A stretch of DNA of 16,492 nt from JABFRJ01 sp033812735 (GCA_033812735.1 JAPXTA010000116.1:1-16492); one strand, 5' to 3'; counted from the stretch's first letter, positions 7,137-14,390 are shown. The notes: a model not told the origin generated them from the letters alone. Numbers and translations: made by a program.

Positions 7137-8444
7137 ATGACCAACTTCTCCCCTCGCGAAATCGTCTCCGAACTCGACCGCTACATCGTCGGCCAAAACG
7201 ATGCCAAGCGCGCCGTCGCCATCGCGCTGCGCAACCGTTGGCGCCGCCAGCAGATCACCGGCGACCTCAGGGAAGAAGTGCTTCCCAAGAACATCCTGAT
7301 GATCGGCCCGACCGGCTGCGGCAAGACCGAAATTGCCCGCCGCCTCGCCCGTCTGGCTGGCGCGCCGTTTCTGAAAATCGAAGCCACCAAGTTCACCGAG
7401 GTCGGCTATGTAGGCCGCGATGTCGACAGCATCGTGCGCGACCTCGTCGAGGTCGGCATCGGCTTGGTGCGCGAACAGAAGCGCAAGGAAGTGAAAGCCC
7501 GCGCCGAGAAGAATGCCGAGGAACGCGTGCTCGACGGTCTGGTCGGCAAGGACGCGCGCCCCGAAACGCGCGAAAGCTTCCGCCGCCGCCTGCGCAACAA
7601 CGAACTCAACGACAAGGAGATCGAAGTCGATCTGGCTGACAGCTCGCCCGCGTTTCCGATGCTCGACATCCCCGGCGGCCAAATGGGCATGATCAATCTG
7701 CAAGACATGCTCGGCAAGGCATTGGGTGGTGGTCGCCGCAAGTCACGCCGCGTGACGGTGAAGGACGCCTACGAGCCGCTCATCGCCGAGGAGAGCGATA
7801 AACTCATCGACAGCGAGCAGATCACCTCCGAAGCGATCCGCGCCGTCGAGAACAACGGCATCGTCTTCCTCGACGAAATCGACAAGATCTGCGCGCGCAG
7901 CGAAGGTGGCCGCGTCGGTGCGGACGTATCGCGCGAAGGCGTGCAGCGCGACCTGCTCCCGCTGATCGAAGGCACGACGATCTCGACCAAGCATGGCCCC
8001 GTCAAGACCGACCACATCCTGTTCATAGCGTCAGGCGCATTCCACGTCGCGAAGCCGTCTGACCTGCTGCCCGAATTGCAGGGCCGACTGCCCATTCGCG
8101 TCGAACTCAAGACGCTCTCACGCGAAGACTTCCGCCGCATCCTGACCGAGCCCGAAGCAAGCCTCATCAAGCAGTACATCGCGCTGATGGCGACCGAGCA
8201 GGTAACCCTCGCGTTCACCGACGATGCCATTGACGCCCTGGCCGACATCGCCGTGCAGGTGAACTCGACCGTCGAGAACATAGGCGCACGCCGCCTTCAG
8301 ACCGTCATGGAGCGCGTGCTCGATGACATTTCCTTCGAGGCCTCTGATAAACCCGGTCAAACGATCAGCATCGACCGCGCTTATGTCACCCGGCAACTCG
8401 GCGACCTCGCCGCGAATGTCGACCTGAGCAAGTTCATCCTGTGA
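7137..8444 (+). CDS. hslU: ATP-dependent unfoldase HslU (ClpY), AAA+ subunit
   Basis: HslU is the hexameric AAA+ ring that recognises, unfolds and threads substrates into HslV. The 435-residue protein shows Walker A GPTGCGKT (57-64), the substrate-gripping pore loop GYVG (90-93), and Walker B IVFLDEID with D246/E247. It also has the sensor region GAFHVAKPSDLLPELQGRLPIRVEL and the C-terminal arginine-rich GARRLQTVMERVL. The intermediate (I) domain lies between roughly 110 and 230. The C-terminus ends SKFIL, the usual tail that docks in HslV pockets to activate it. Length is normal for the family. The start at 7137 follows AGAG and agrees with the family N-terminus (FSPREIVSELDRYIVGQ). Confidence 0.98.
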   Translation: MTNFSPREIVSELDRYIVGQNDAKRAVAIALRNRWRRQQITGDLREEVLPKNILMIGPTGCGKTEIARRLARLAGAPFLKIEATKFTEVGYVGRDVDSIVRDLVEVGIGLVREQKRKEVKARAEKNAEERVLDGLVGKDARPETRESFRRRLRNNELNDKEIEVDLADSSPAFPMLDIPGGQMGMINLQDMLGKALGGGRRKSRRVTVKDAYEPLIAEESDKLIDSEQITSEAIRAVENNGIVFLDEIDKICARSEGGRVGADVSREGVQRDLLPLIEGTTISTKHGPVKTDHILFIASGAFHVAKPSDLLPELQGRLPIRVELKTLSREDFRRILTEPEASLIKQYIALMATEQVTLAFTDDAIDALADIAVQVNSTVENIGARRLQTVMERVLDDISFEASDKPGQTISIDRAYVTRQLGDLAANVDLSKFIL

Positions 8445-8558
8445 ACGTGGTCGCACCCCGACCGGCCTCGCTCGCCGCATTGCTGACACGAAGTTCGGAT
8501 GGTCAGAAAGGGCACATCGGATCTGCCAGGTGTTTGGCGTTGGGGAAGGACTTCGTGC

Positions 8559-9086
8559 ATGAAGGTCGAGCGTCGGCACTTGGGAACCTGTGTGATTGCG
8601 TTGGCGGCGCTGGCGGCACCTGAAAGGCTTGCGGCTGCCTCATGCGAACCAGCCGCCGCTTTCGCGAAACAACACGCTCTCCCGCCTCAAGCCTGCAAGG
8701 TGATCGACAACGGTAGCGTCAAGCAGCGTGTCTGTACCGGCGAGACCAGCGATACGCTCCGCGTCGAGGTCCAAGGCCGCGACGCCCAGCCGATCGACGC
8801 GACCCACGTACTGACGTGGTACAACGACGTGCCGCGCAGCCACCCCTCTGGCGGCCAATTCATATTGGGTGGAACCGTTTTCATCGGGCCAAAGAACGTC
8901 CTCTCGATCCGCTATCGGGATTTCGTTCGCGGCGATACCGCCGTCTCGGGTGGCGCGAAGACCCCTGAAGACGACGTGGACGTGCGCACCGGCGAGATGG
9001 CAGCGCTGGCGTGTGCTGCCGTGCAGAACAAATCCGACGCCGAGATCGACATCATCGTTGCCTCGTTACATGCTCAGAAGCGATAG
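8559..9086 (+). CDS. Exported protein of unknown function with four cysteines
   Basis: I do not recognise this family. ATG 8559 is chosen because GGGGAAGGA ends 8 bases before it; upstream codons do not look coding. The 175-residue product has a signal peptide (hydrophobic core about 10-20, likely cut near LAAA|SCEP, 27-28). The mature part has Cys29, Cys46, Cys59 and Cys152, which could form two disulfides in the periplasm. Two strand-rich parts are visible (about 65-90 and 101-120, FILGGTVFIGPKNVLSIRYRDF). No enzymatic motif is apparent. It lies 114 bases after hslU and 33 bases before a methyltransferase, so it could be cotranscribed with either. Confidence 0.65.
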   Translation: MKVERRHLGTCVIALAALAAPERLAAASCEPAAAFAKQHALPPQACKVIDNGSVKQRVCTGETSDTLRVEVQGRDAQPIDATHVLTWYNDVPRSHPSGGQFILGGTVFIGPKNVLSIRYRDFVRGDTAVSGGAKTPEDDVDVRTGEMAALACAAVQNKSDAEIDIIVASLHAQKR

Positions 9087-9119
9087 CCGCTAAAGCAGGG
9101 CCTCCGAAGGATCGACAGA

Positions 9120-9758
9120 ATGGCGGATCAGACAAAAGCACCTTCTCCAGGCGCCTTCTGGGATCAACGATACGCCGAGCCCGGATTTGCCTTCGGCGAA
9201 AAGCCGAACGAATGGCTGGCCGCACAGCGTGATCGGCTGAAACCCGGCATGGTGGCACTCGTCCCCGGCGACGGCGAAGGACGCAACGGCGTCTATTTGG
9301 CAGAGCTGGGGTTGAAGGTGACGACTGTCGACGCCTCACAAGTCGGCGTGCAGAAGGCGCAGACGTTGGCCGCCAAACGCGGCGTGACCATCGATGCCCA
9401 GGCGGCGGACCTTACCGCATGGCATTGGCCGAACGCCTCGGTCGATCTCGTCGCCAGCATCTACCTGCACTGGCCGTCCAGCCTCCGCCCGCAAATGCAT
9501 CGCCATATGATCGCTGCGCTGAAGCCCGGCGGCTTCATCGTCCTCGAAGCCTACACGCCGCGTCAGCTCTTGCAGCGCGCTAAAGGCAGCGTCGGTGGCC
9601 CCACTGATAAAGATATGCTGTTTGAGCCATCCGCCTTGCGGCAGGACTTCGCCAGCATGGAAATCATCCATCTCGAAGAAGTTGATGTCGCACTTGAGGA
9701 AGGCAACCGGCATACCGGACCATCCTCGATCGTGCGTCTGCTCGCGCGCCGGCCGTAG
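9120..9758 (+). CDS. Class I SAM-dependent methyltransferase (TehB-like group)
   Basis: The 212-residue protein has the Rossmann-type SAM-binding order: motif I ALVPGDGEGRNG (46-57), an acidic residue at the end of strand 2 (VTTVD71), AADL (96-99) contacting the adenine, and a post-motif LKPGGFIVLEAY (134-145). The opening FWDQRYAEPGFAFGEKPNEWL is typical of the TehB/thiopurine methyltransferase-like group, which methylate small or chalcogen compounds. The true substrate cannot be read from sequence. AAGGA 8 bases upstream supports the start. It is convergent with the PilZ gene, separated by only 12 bases. Confidence 0.9.
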   Translation: MADQTKAPSPGAFWDQRYAEPGFAFGEKPNEWLAAQRDRLKPGMVALVPGDGEGRNGVYLAELGLKVTTVDASQVGVQKAQTLAAKRGVTIDAQAADLTAWHWPNASVDLVASIYLHWPSSLRPQMHRHMIAALKPGGFIVLEAYTPRQLLQRAKGSVGGPTDKDMLFEPSALRQDFASMEIIHLEEVDVALEEGNRHTGPSSIVRLLARRP

Positions 9759-9770
9759 CGTCGGCGGCTG

Positions 9771-10103
9771 TCAGAGCTTTGATATCCGCGGCTCCCAGAT
9801 GTGCCGCTGACCGGGACCTAGCATCGCCGCGAAAGTCGGCGCACCCTCATGTGACCAGTCGTACTCGGTTTCGAACTCAACCCCGATCTTCGCACCGTCG
9901 CGGTGACGGATGTTGCACTTGGTTGTGAAGGAGCCGAGGGTGAGGAAGAAACCCGAAGGCAAGTATTCGGGACGAGGAAACTTCAGCATCGCGCCATGCG
10001 AGGATATGTCGGTCACAAGCACGGCAATCCGCGGCCTGAGCGGCGCGGTGACAGTGGCCTCGAGACCAGCGGCAAATCGGGGGACGCGGCGGCGATCGAT
10101 CAT
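9771..10103 (-). CDS. Single-domain PilZ protein (c-di-GMP receptor)
   Basis: The 110-residue protein is essentially one PilZ domain. The two c-di-GMP-binding motifs are intact: R5-x-x-x-R9 in DRRRVPRF and D32-x-S34-x-x-G37 in TDISSHGAML. IGVEF (73-77) is the usual later strand. PilZ proteins change partner activity (motility, exopolysaccharide, surface attachment) on binding c-di-GMP; no partner is encoded next to it, so its output is unknown. ATG 10103 is preferred to the GTG at 10118 because GGAG lies upstream at reasonable spacing and the RRR motif starts right after. pagL lies upstream on the same strand, 115 bases away. Confidence 0.9.
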   Translation of the reverse strand: MIDRRRVPRFAAGLEATVTAPLRPRIAVLVTDISSHGAMLKFPRPEYLPSGFFLTLGSFTTKCNIRHRDGAKIGVEFETEYDWSHEGAPTFAAMLGPGQRHIWEPRISKL

Positions 10104-10218
10104 GGCGCACGGCTCCACGAAAGACTGAGTGAGGTTAGGGCCCCAAATGGTTGGTTAGCAGCCCGTTAAACACGCTGCCGTTGAATGGATAACATCCGCT
10201 TAACGCGGTGCGCGTCCG

Positions 10219-10773
10219 TTAAAATTTGTAGCCGTAGCGGACCCCGAGGCTGTCGAGGCCCTCATTAAATGTGGTCGTATACCCGTTCGACACGTGATCG
10301 AAGAAAACCGAGATGCTCTGGTGCCGGTCGAACCGGAAGCCGATCTCGAGCGGGATGTGAAACAAGACGCGGCGGCCAAGTGCCTTGCGATCAGGCTCGG
10401 TCGGATCAAGCACGCCATCGTGCAGGGCCGCGCCGATGCCGAGGCCGGCAAACCACCCGGACTGTCCCTCGAACATCCATCGGGCATCGAGATAGACCTT
10501 GGAGGTTCCGCCTGCGAAATTGAACGATCCACCAATTGCCGGCCGGATACTGCCACCAAGAAGGTCGACCGACGGCGACAAGAGGAGCTCGACGTTCGCG
10601 TCGACCCCGTGCTCGAGCCTGAACCCACTCCAAAGCCCCGGCACGTCGTGAGCAAGTACCCCAACGCGAACCTCTCGAACGAGCGACACCGGCTGCGCCG
10701 TCGACGACCCGGCAGCCAATGCCAGAAGGCAAGTGGCCAGAACGGTCCTCTGAATGATGCAGTTAGCCTTCAT
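10219..10773 (-). CDS. pagL: PagL-like lipid A 3-O-deacylase (acyloxyacyl hydrolase), outer membrane
   Basis: PagL removes the 3-O acyl chain from lipid A in the outer membrane, lowering endotoxicity and altering permeability. The 184-residue protein has a signal peptide (cut near STA|QPVS, about 26), alternating beta strands of an 8-stranded barrel, and a C-terminal Phe (GYKF) typical of outer-membrane proteins. The catalytic segment is FFDHVSNGY with His160 and Ser162. Aligned on the NDGIES stretch of Pseudomonas PagL as I recall it, the acidic triad residue falls on Asp174 in NEGLDS rather than Glu. It is divergent from asmA across 212 bases. Confidence 0.87.
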   Translation of the reverse strand: MKANCIIQRTVLATCLLALAAGSSTAQPVSLVREVRVGVLAHDVPGLWSGFRLEHGVDANVELLLSPSVDLLGGSIRPAIGGSFNFAGGTSKVYLDARWMFEGQSGWFAGLGIGAALHDGVLDPTEPDRKALGRRVLFHIPLEIGFRFDRHQSISVFFDHVSNGYTTTFNEGLDSLGVRYGYKF

Positions 10774-10899
10774 CCGATCAATTTACGCTGATCCGCTGCC
10801 TCGCTCAGGTGAAATCTCGCCGCACTCATGCGGATACAGGGCCAAACGTTGTATTTTTGACCCCACACCAGCGGGCGACCATAATTCGCACACACGAAC

Positions 10900-10922
10900 A
10901 GGCCAGTTGAGGACCCTGGCCT
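10900..10922. promoter_or_regulatory. Dyad in the pagL-asmA divergent region, possible operator
   Basis: AGGCCAG (10900-10906) and CTGGCCT (10916-10922) are a perfect 7-bp inverted repeat separated by 9 bases. It sits 63 bases before the asmA start and about 127 bases before the pagL start, a suitable place for a shared regulator. No specific regulator family is implied by the sequence. Confidence 0.3.
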
Positions 10923-10985
10923 CCGTATGCGTTCCGCCGTATTCAACGTGACAGGCTGCGGCCAATCGCAACGGCAATCTGGACG

Positions 10986-13481
10986 ATGACAAAACGAAAA
11001 CCACCAGAGCCCGGTGCTCCCAAACGTCTCCGGCAGGATCCGTTGAGAGAGAAGCCGCAGCAGCCGCATGCCCCCGCTTCAGGCGCTGCGTCAGCGCCGG
11101 TCCGGCGCGCGCCGCCGAAAGGGGATCAACAACAGCGGTCGCCTGCGAGTTTCGGTGCGGCGACGCCGCACGAGTTGGCGGCCCAGCCGCGGAACCAACC
11201 GCGACCTGCCAACCCCCGGCCTCCGGGCTCAAACGCGCCAGCCAAACCAGCAACTCGATCGACCGGAAATCAGCGCTCTCGTGCACCATCGCGCCGAAAG
11301 CCGGCACAGCCGACCCGGCTGTGGACCAAAGTGGTGGCCGGTCTCGCGGCCGTAGTTCTGCTCGGCACCGCCGCTGCCGTCTTCGCGGTCGATCGCCTCA
11401 TTCCTGTCGACGCCATTCGCGAACGGGCCATCGCAGAGGTCAAGGCACGCACCGGACGCACCTTGACGATCGGCGAACAAGCATCGGTTTCCCTTTGGCC
11501 GCGCTTGGCCGTGGTGCTCAACGATGTGACGCTGTCCGAACCGAAACCGATGAGCACGAGCGCTTTCGCACGCGCGGCGTCCGTCGAGGCACAAGCAGAA
11601 ATCTGGCCTTTGCTGACGGGCAAAGTGAAACTTGAGCGCCTCGTTCTGCGAGATCCGGTGATCCTGTTCCGGATCGATCGCAATGGTCGCCGCAGCTGGG
11701 ACTTCGCAGCCGACACAGCATCGGCACCCGTACGCTACGCTCAAGTTGGGCGTGTCACCGATGTCACCCCGCGGCCGAAGGAACTCGAGGAGTTTGCAAA
11801 AGGGGCAACACCTCCTTCTGCCCCCGAAAGCACATCGTCGACAGCGGACGACAGAGCGGCATTGAAGAGCCTGCAGATCATCAACGGGACACTGCGCCAT
11901 CTCGACGAGCGAACAGGTAAATCCGATACACTGACCGGCCTGACGGCAACGCTGACCGCCGACAATTTGGCAGCGCCCGTCTCGGTAGAGGGGCATGCAA
12001 CCTGGCGCGGCAAGGTCGTCAATGCATCAGCCGTTGCGCAGCCTTTTCGGGCTGTCATTGATCAAAAGCCCTTCGCCGTCCGTTCGACCTTTAAGGCCCC
12101 CGGCGCCGATATATCCTTCGCCGGCAACGTCGCGCTCGCAGCCGGACCAGACATTGACGGCAACCTGACCGTCAAAGCCGGGTCGATCCAAGACATCAGT
12201 GCCTGGGCCGGCCTACCCCTCGGTGGCGGCATCGCAAACGGACCACTGGACTTTAAAGCCAACACGCGCACCAACGCGGCCGGTGTGACTCTCTCGGAAA
12301 TGACACTGGCGGTCGACGGAATGACGGTCCGTGGCAACGCAGCTTTGGCGATGGCTGGCATGCCGCGCCCCCGCCTCACGGCAAACCTGCAGGCCTCGGC
12401 GGTACACGTTGACCAGGTGACGGCTGTTCGTGCCCTCGACGGCCGCGCTTCGGCTCCTCAGCCGTCAGCGGTGGCGGCACCAGCTTTGCCCGCCAGCATC
12501 GACGACCTGCTAAAGGCCAAGCCCGCCACGCCCGCGCGACCTCAAGTGCGCGGCTTCATGGGCCGGAACGGCTGGAGCGACGAGCCAATCGATCTGACGT
12601 CGCTTGGGTTATTCGATGCCGATGTCAAATTGGCGTTCGCCGCGCTGACGGCAGGAAAACTGAAAGCCGGCAACGGTCAAACAGCCATCACCCTGACGAA
12701 CAAAGTGGGAAGGGTCGATATTGCGGATCTTCAAATCTACGACGGTCGCGCGCGCGGAACGATCACCGCGGATGCAACCAACGCCTCGCTCCCGGTTGTC
12801 GGTGCCAATCTGTTGATCGATGGCGTTTCCAGCCTCGATTTTCTGCGTGACGCCGGCGGGGTCGACATTGTCGCAGGCAAAGCACGCATCTCGACGTCCC
12901 TGTCGGGCCACGGCCAATCCGAGCGTCAGATCGTCGAATCCCTGACCGGCAAAGCCGAAATAGCCATGGCCAACGGCGCTCTGGTTGGAATTTCAATCCC
13001 AAAGATCCTCCAGGCGCTCTCGCAAGGCCGCCAGCCGTCGTTTGAAAGAGTACCGTCCGACCGCACCGAGTTTTCCGAACTCTCGGGATCGGTCAACATC
13101 GTAAATGGCGTGGCACAGAACCAAGACTTGAAGTTCACAACACCCCAAGTGCGCGTCACCGGAACGGGGACCGTCAATCTACCGGCTCGCACCATCGACT
13201 ACGTTGCCCGGCCCAAGCTTGCGGGCCCGCAGTCGATCCAAGTCGGTCAGATGACACTCAACGTCGGCAACATCGAAGTTCCCGTCCGGGTAGCAGGAAC
13301 GTTCGACAAGATCGCGGTCGCGCCGGAGCTACAGGGCATCGTCAAAAATCCGAATCAGGCCGTCGAAGCGATCAAAAAGCTCGACCGGAAGGAAGCGGAA
13401 AGCACCGTGAAGGGCGTCTTGGACGGCGATCCGGCTGCAAAAGCGAAAGCGCGCGAGTTCCTGAAGAACCTGATCAAGTGA
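10986..13481 (+). CDS. AsmA-family inner-membrane protein with long disordered cytoplasmic N-terminus
   Basis: AsmA-like proteins are anchored in the inner membrane with a large periplasmic part, and members are implicated in phospholipid transport and outer-membrane integrity. In this 831-residue protein residues 1-112 are a Pro/Arg/Ala/Gln-rich cytoplasmic tail. One membrane helix follows (about 114-135), then the typical AsmA opening (DRLIPVDAIRERAIAEVKARTGRTLTI), a long beta-rich middle, and the C-terminal AsmA domain (about 610-810; LRDAGGVDIVAGKARISTSLSGHG, LTGKAEIAMANGALVGISI). The N-terminal tail is longer than in ordinary AsmA; ATG 10986 lacks a strong ribosome site, so a later non-ATG start is possible. 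Terminates at a hairpin near 13525. Confidence 0.9.
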   Translation: MTKRKPPEPGAPKRLRQDPLREKPQQPHAPASGAASAPVRRAPPKGDQQQRSPASFGAATPHELAAQPRNQPRPANPRPPGSNAPAKPATRSTGNQRSRAPSRRKPAQPTRLWTKVVAGLAAVVLLGTAAAVFAVDRLIPVDAIRERAIAEVKARTGRTLTIGEQASVSLWPRLAVVLNDVTLSEPKPMSTSAFARAASVEAQAEIWPLLTGKVKLERLVLRDPVILFRIDRNGRRSWDFAADTASAPVRYAQVGRVTDVTPRPKELEEFAKGATPPSAPESTSSTADDRAALKSLQIINGTLRHLDERTGKSDTLTGLTATLTADNLAAPVSVEGHATWRGKVVNASAVAQPFRAVIDQKPFAVRSTFKAPGADISFAGNVALAAGPDIDGNLTVKAGSIQDISAWAGLPLGGGIANGPLDFKANTRTNAAGVTLSEMTLAVDGMTVRGNAALAMAGMPRPRLTANLQASAVHVDQVTAVRALDGRASAPQPSAVAAPALPASIDDLLKAKPATPARPQVRGFMGRNGWSDEPIDLTSLGLFDADVKLAFAALTAGKLKAGNGQTAITLTNKVGRVDIADLQIYDGRARGTITADATNASLPVVGANLLIDGVSSLDFLRDAGGVDIVAGKARISTSLSGHGQSERQIVESLTGKAEIAMANGALVGISIPKILQALSQGRQPSFERVPSDRTEFSELSGSVNIVNGVAQNQDLKFTTPQVRVTGTGTVNLPARTIDYVARPKLAGPQSIQVGQMTLNVGNIEVPVRVAGTFDKIAVAPELQGIVKNPNQAVEAIKKLDRKEAESTVKGVLDGDPAAKAKAREFLKNLIK

Positions 13482-13524
13482 TCGCCATACGAGGCGCGGT
13501 TTCGCTTCCGATTCAACGCCTTTT

Positions 13525-13561
13525 GCCGGCGATCCGCTCCGCGCGCCCGGCGAATTTTTTT
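13525..13561 (+). terminator. Probable intrinsic terminator of asmA
   Basis: GCCGG (13525-13529) pairs with CCGGC (13547-13551) over a 17-base GC-rich loop, followed by GAA and a run of seven T (13555-13561). The stem is short but the T-run is clear and lies 44 bases after the asmA stop. Confidence 0.5.
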
Positions 13562-13628
13562 GCAGGAATGTGACGGAACTTGAGGTTCGTACGAATATTT
13601 TTAATCGAGGTCCTATTTTCTCTTGCGT

Positions 13629-13658
13629 GGGGGGGCATCATGCCTCATATGCACCCCC
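13629..13658 (+). promoter_or_regulatory. G-rich leader hairpin upstream of the SAM-decarboxylase-like gene
   Basis: GGGGGGGCAT (13629-13638) pairs with ATGCACCCCC (13649-13658) with one G-A mismatch around the 10-base loop CATGCCTCAT. It lies about 100 bases before the start codon at 13757, within what is probably the 5' untranslated leader. The loop contains an ATG that opens a 19-codon reading frame. It does not match a SAM riboswitch class that I can recall. Confidence 0.45.
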
Positions 13659-13699
13659 GTCCGTCAGTCCACCTGCCCCAAAGGTCAAGGGTCACCTGA
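13640..13699 (+). CDS. Candidate 19-codon leader peptide (upstream ORF)
   Basis: An ATG in the loop of the leader hairpin opens a frame coding for MPHMHPRPS..., rich in Pro, His and Arg, that stops with TGA at 13697-13699, 57 bases before the next gene. A G-run stands where a ribosome site would be, but it is a poor Shine-Dalgarno match. Leader peptides do control polyamine genes in some bacteria, which makes the place suggestive. A short open frame at this length is also expected by chance. Confidence 0.22.
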   Translation: MPHMHPRPSVHLPQRSRVT

Positions 13700-13756
13700 A
13701 ACCACCAAGGTAAGGAGCGGCGGGTCAGAATCTGTCTACTGGTTGGGGAGGGTCAT

Positions 13757-14275
13757 ATGGCCTTTAATGACACCCTCTTCCAATTGGGGATGGACTTGAC
13801 TCGTTCAAGCACCACCCAAGCGGAAGTTCTTGGTTCGTCGGCACCCTCTCGCGAGGAATCCGGCGTCCAGTTCGCAGGTACGCACCTGATTGTAGATCTG
13901 TCAGGTGCGAAACGTCTCGACGACGTCTCACATATCGAAAAGACGCTGAAGCGCTGCGTCGAGCTGGCGGGGGGAAATCCCCTTCACAGCCACGTGCATC
14001 GTTTCGCAAACAACGGTGGTATTTCCGGCGTTGTAGTGCTCCGTGAGGGTCACATCACATTCCGCAGTTTCCCGGAAACGGGCGACGTGGCGTGCGACGT
14101 GCTGTTCATGGGCACCGATGATGTGAGCGATCTTGTCGTAAGCACCTTGGTGCAGTCTTTCCGTCCGACTGGACAGAAGGTTCAGCGCCACGACCGTCGC
14201 GCGGCAGAGCCCGTCAAGACGAAAACCCGCCGTCCGCGTCTTATCGTACGCGAGCGGGAGCAGGCAGCAGCCTGA
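13757..14275 (+). CDS. speH: S-adenosylmethionine decarboxylase-like protein lacking the catalytic residues (probable pseudoenzyme)
   Basis: The 172-residue protein is homologous to prokaryotic AdoMet decarboxylase proenzymes (SpeD/SpeH), which self-cleave at Glu-Ser to make a pyruvoyl cofactor for spermidine synthesis. The core spans about 38-135 (FAGTHLIVDLSGAKRLDD, LHSHVHRF, GISGVVVLREGHITF). Compared with the canonical ESH...H...C pattern, the cleavage Ser is Gly98 (E97-G98-H99), the catalytic His is Arg103 and the catalytic Cys is Met118; only the processing-assist Ser90 stays. Pyruvoyl formation and decarboxylation are therefore not expected. A rhizobial-type N-terminal extension (FQLGMDLTRSST) and a basic C-terminal tail (about 143-168) flank the core. 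The ORF is intact, with a GGGGAGGG ribosome site and its own terminator. No spermidine synthase gene is adjacent. Confidence 0.88.
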   Translation: MAFNDTLFQLGMDLTRSSTTQAEVLGSSAPSREESGVQFAGTHLIVDLSGAKRLDDVSHIEKTLKRCVELAGGNPLHSHVHRFANNGGISGVVVLREGHITFRSFPETGDVACDVLFMGTDDVSDLVVSTLVQSFRPTGQKVQRHDRRAAEPVKTKTRRPRLIVREREQAAA

Positions 14276-14301
14276 CCGTTCCATCCGGAACGTCAAGAAT
14301 T

Positions 14302-14335
14302 GGGCAGCGGATCGACCTTCCGCTGCCCTTTTTTT
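14302..14335 (+). terminator. Strong intrinsic terminator of the SAM-decarboxylase-like gene
   Basis: GGGCAGCGGA (14302-14311) and TCCGCTGCCC (14319-14328) make a perfect 10-bp stem with a 7-base loop, directly followed by seven T. It stands 26 bases after the stop codon and closes a one-gene unit. Confidence 0.93.
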
Positions 14336-14365
14336 ATTGGATTCTGAATAGCTTACGTTTTGACG

Positions 14366-14390
14366 GGAACCGCAGTGTCCCGCCCGCGTT
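14366..14390 (+). promoter_or_regulatory. EcfG-type general stress promoter upstream of otsBA
   Basis: GGAAC at 14366-14370 and CGTT at 14387-14390 are separated by exactly 16 bases. This matches the alphaproteobacterial EcfG/sigma-EcfG consensus (GGAAC, 16-17 bases, CGTT). It lies downstream of the preceding terminator and about 140 bases before otsB. Trehalose genes are known members of general stress regulons in this class, which strengthens the call. Confidence 0.6.

Noticed and set aside
6429..7703. 424-codon minus-strand frame opposite hslV and hslU
   Set aside because: Antisense to two highly conserved genes; no recognisable protein features.
11229..11996. 255-codon minus-strand frame inside the AsmA gene
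   Set aside because: Composition typical of a frame shadow, with no start signal or domain.
13575..13608. GGAAC at 13575 as an EcfG promoter for the SAM-decarboxylase-like gene
   Set aside because: No CGTT at 16-17 bases. A TTGAGG...TAATCG sigma-70-like pair (13580-13607) is possible but too weak to list.
13600..13756. SAM-sensing riboswitch upstream of the SAM-decarboxylase-like gene
   Set aside because: I could not find the conserved core or pseudoknot of SAM-II, SAM-V or SAM/SAH elements; only the G-rich hairpin is supported.
14287..14311. GGAAC at 14287 as a second stress promoter for otsBA
   Set aside because: It lacks a CGTT box at the right distance and lies before the terminator at 14302-14335.
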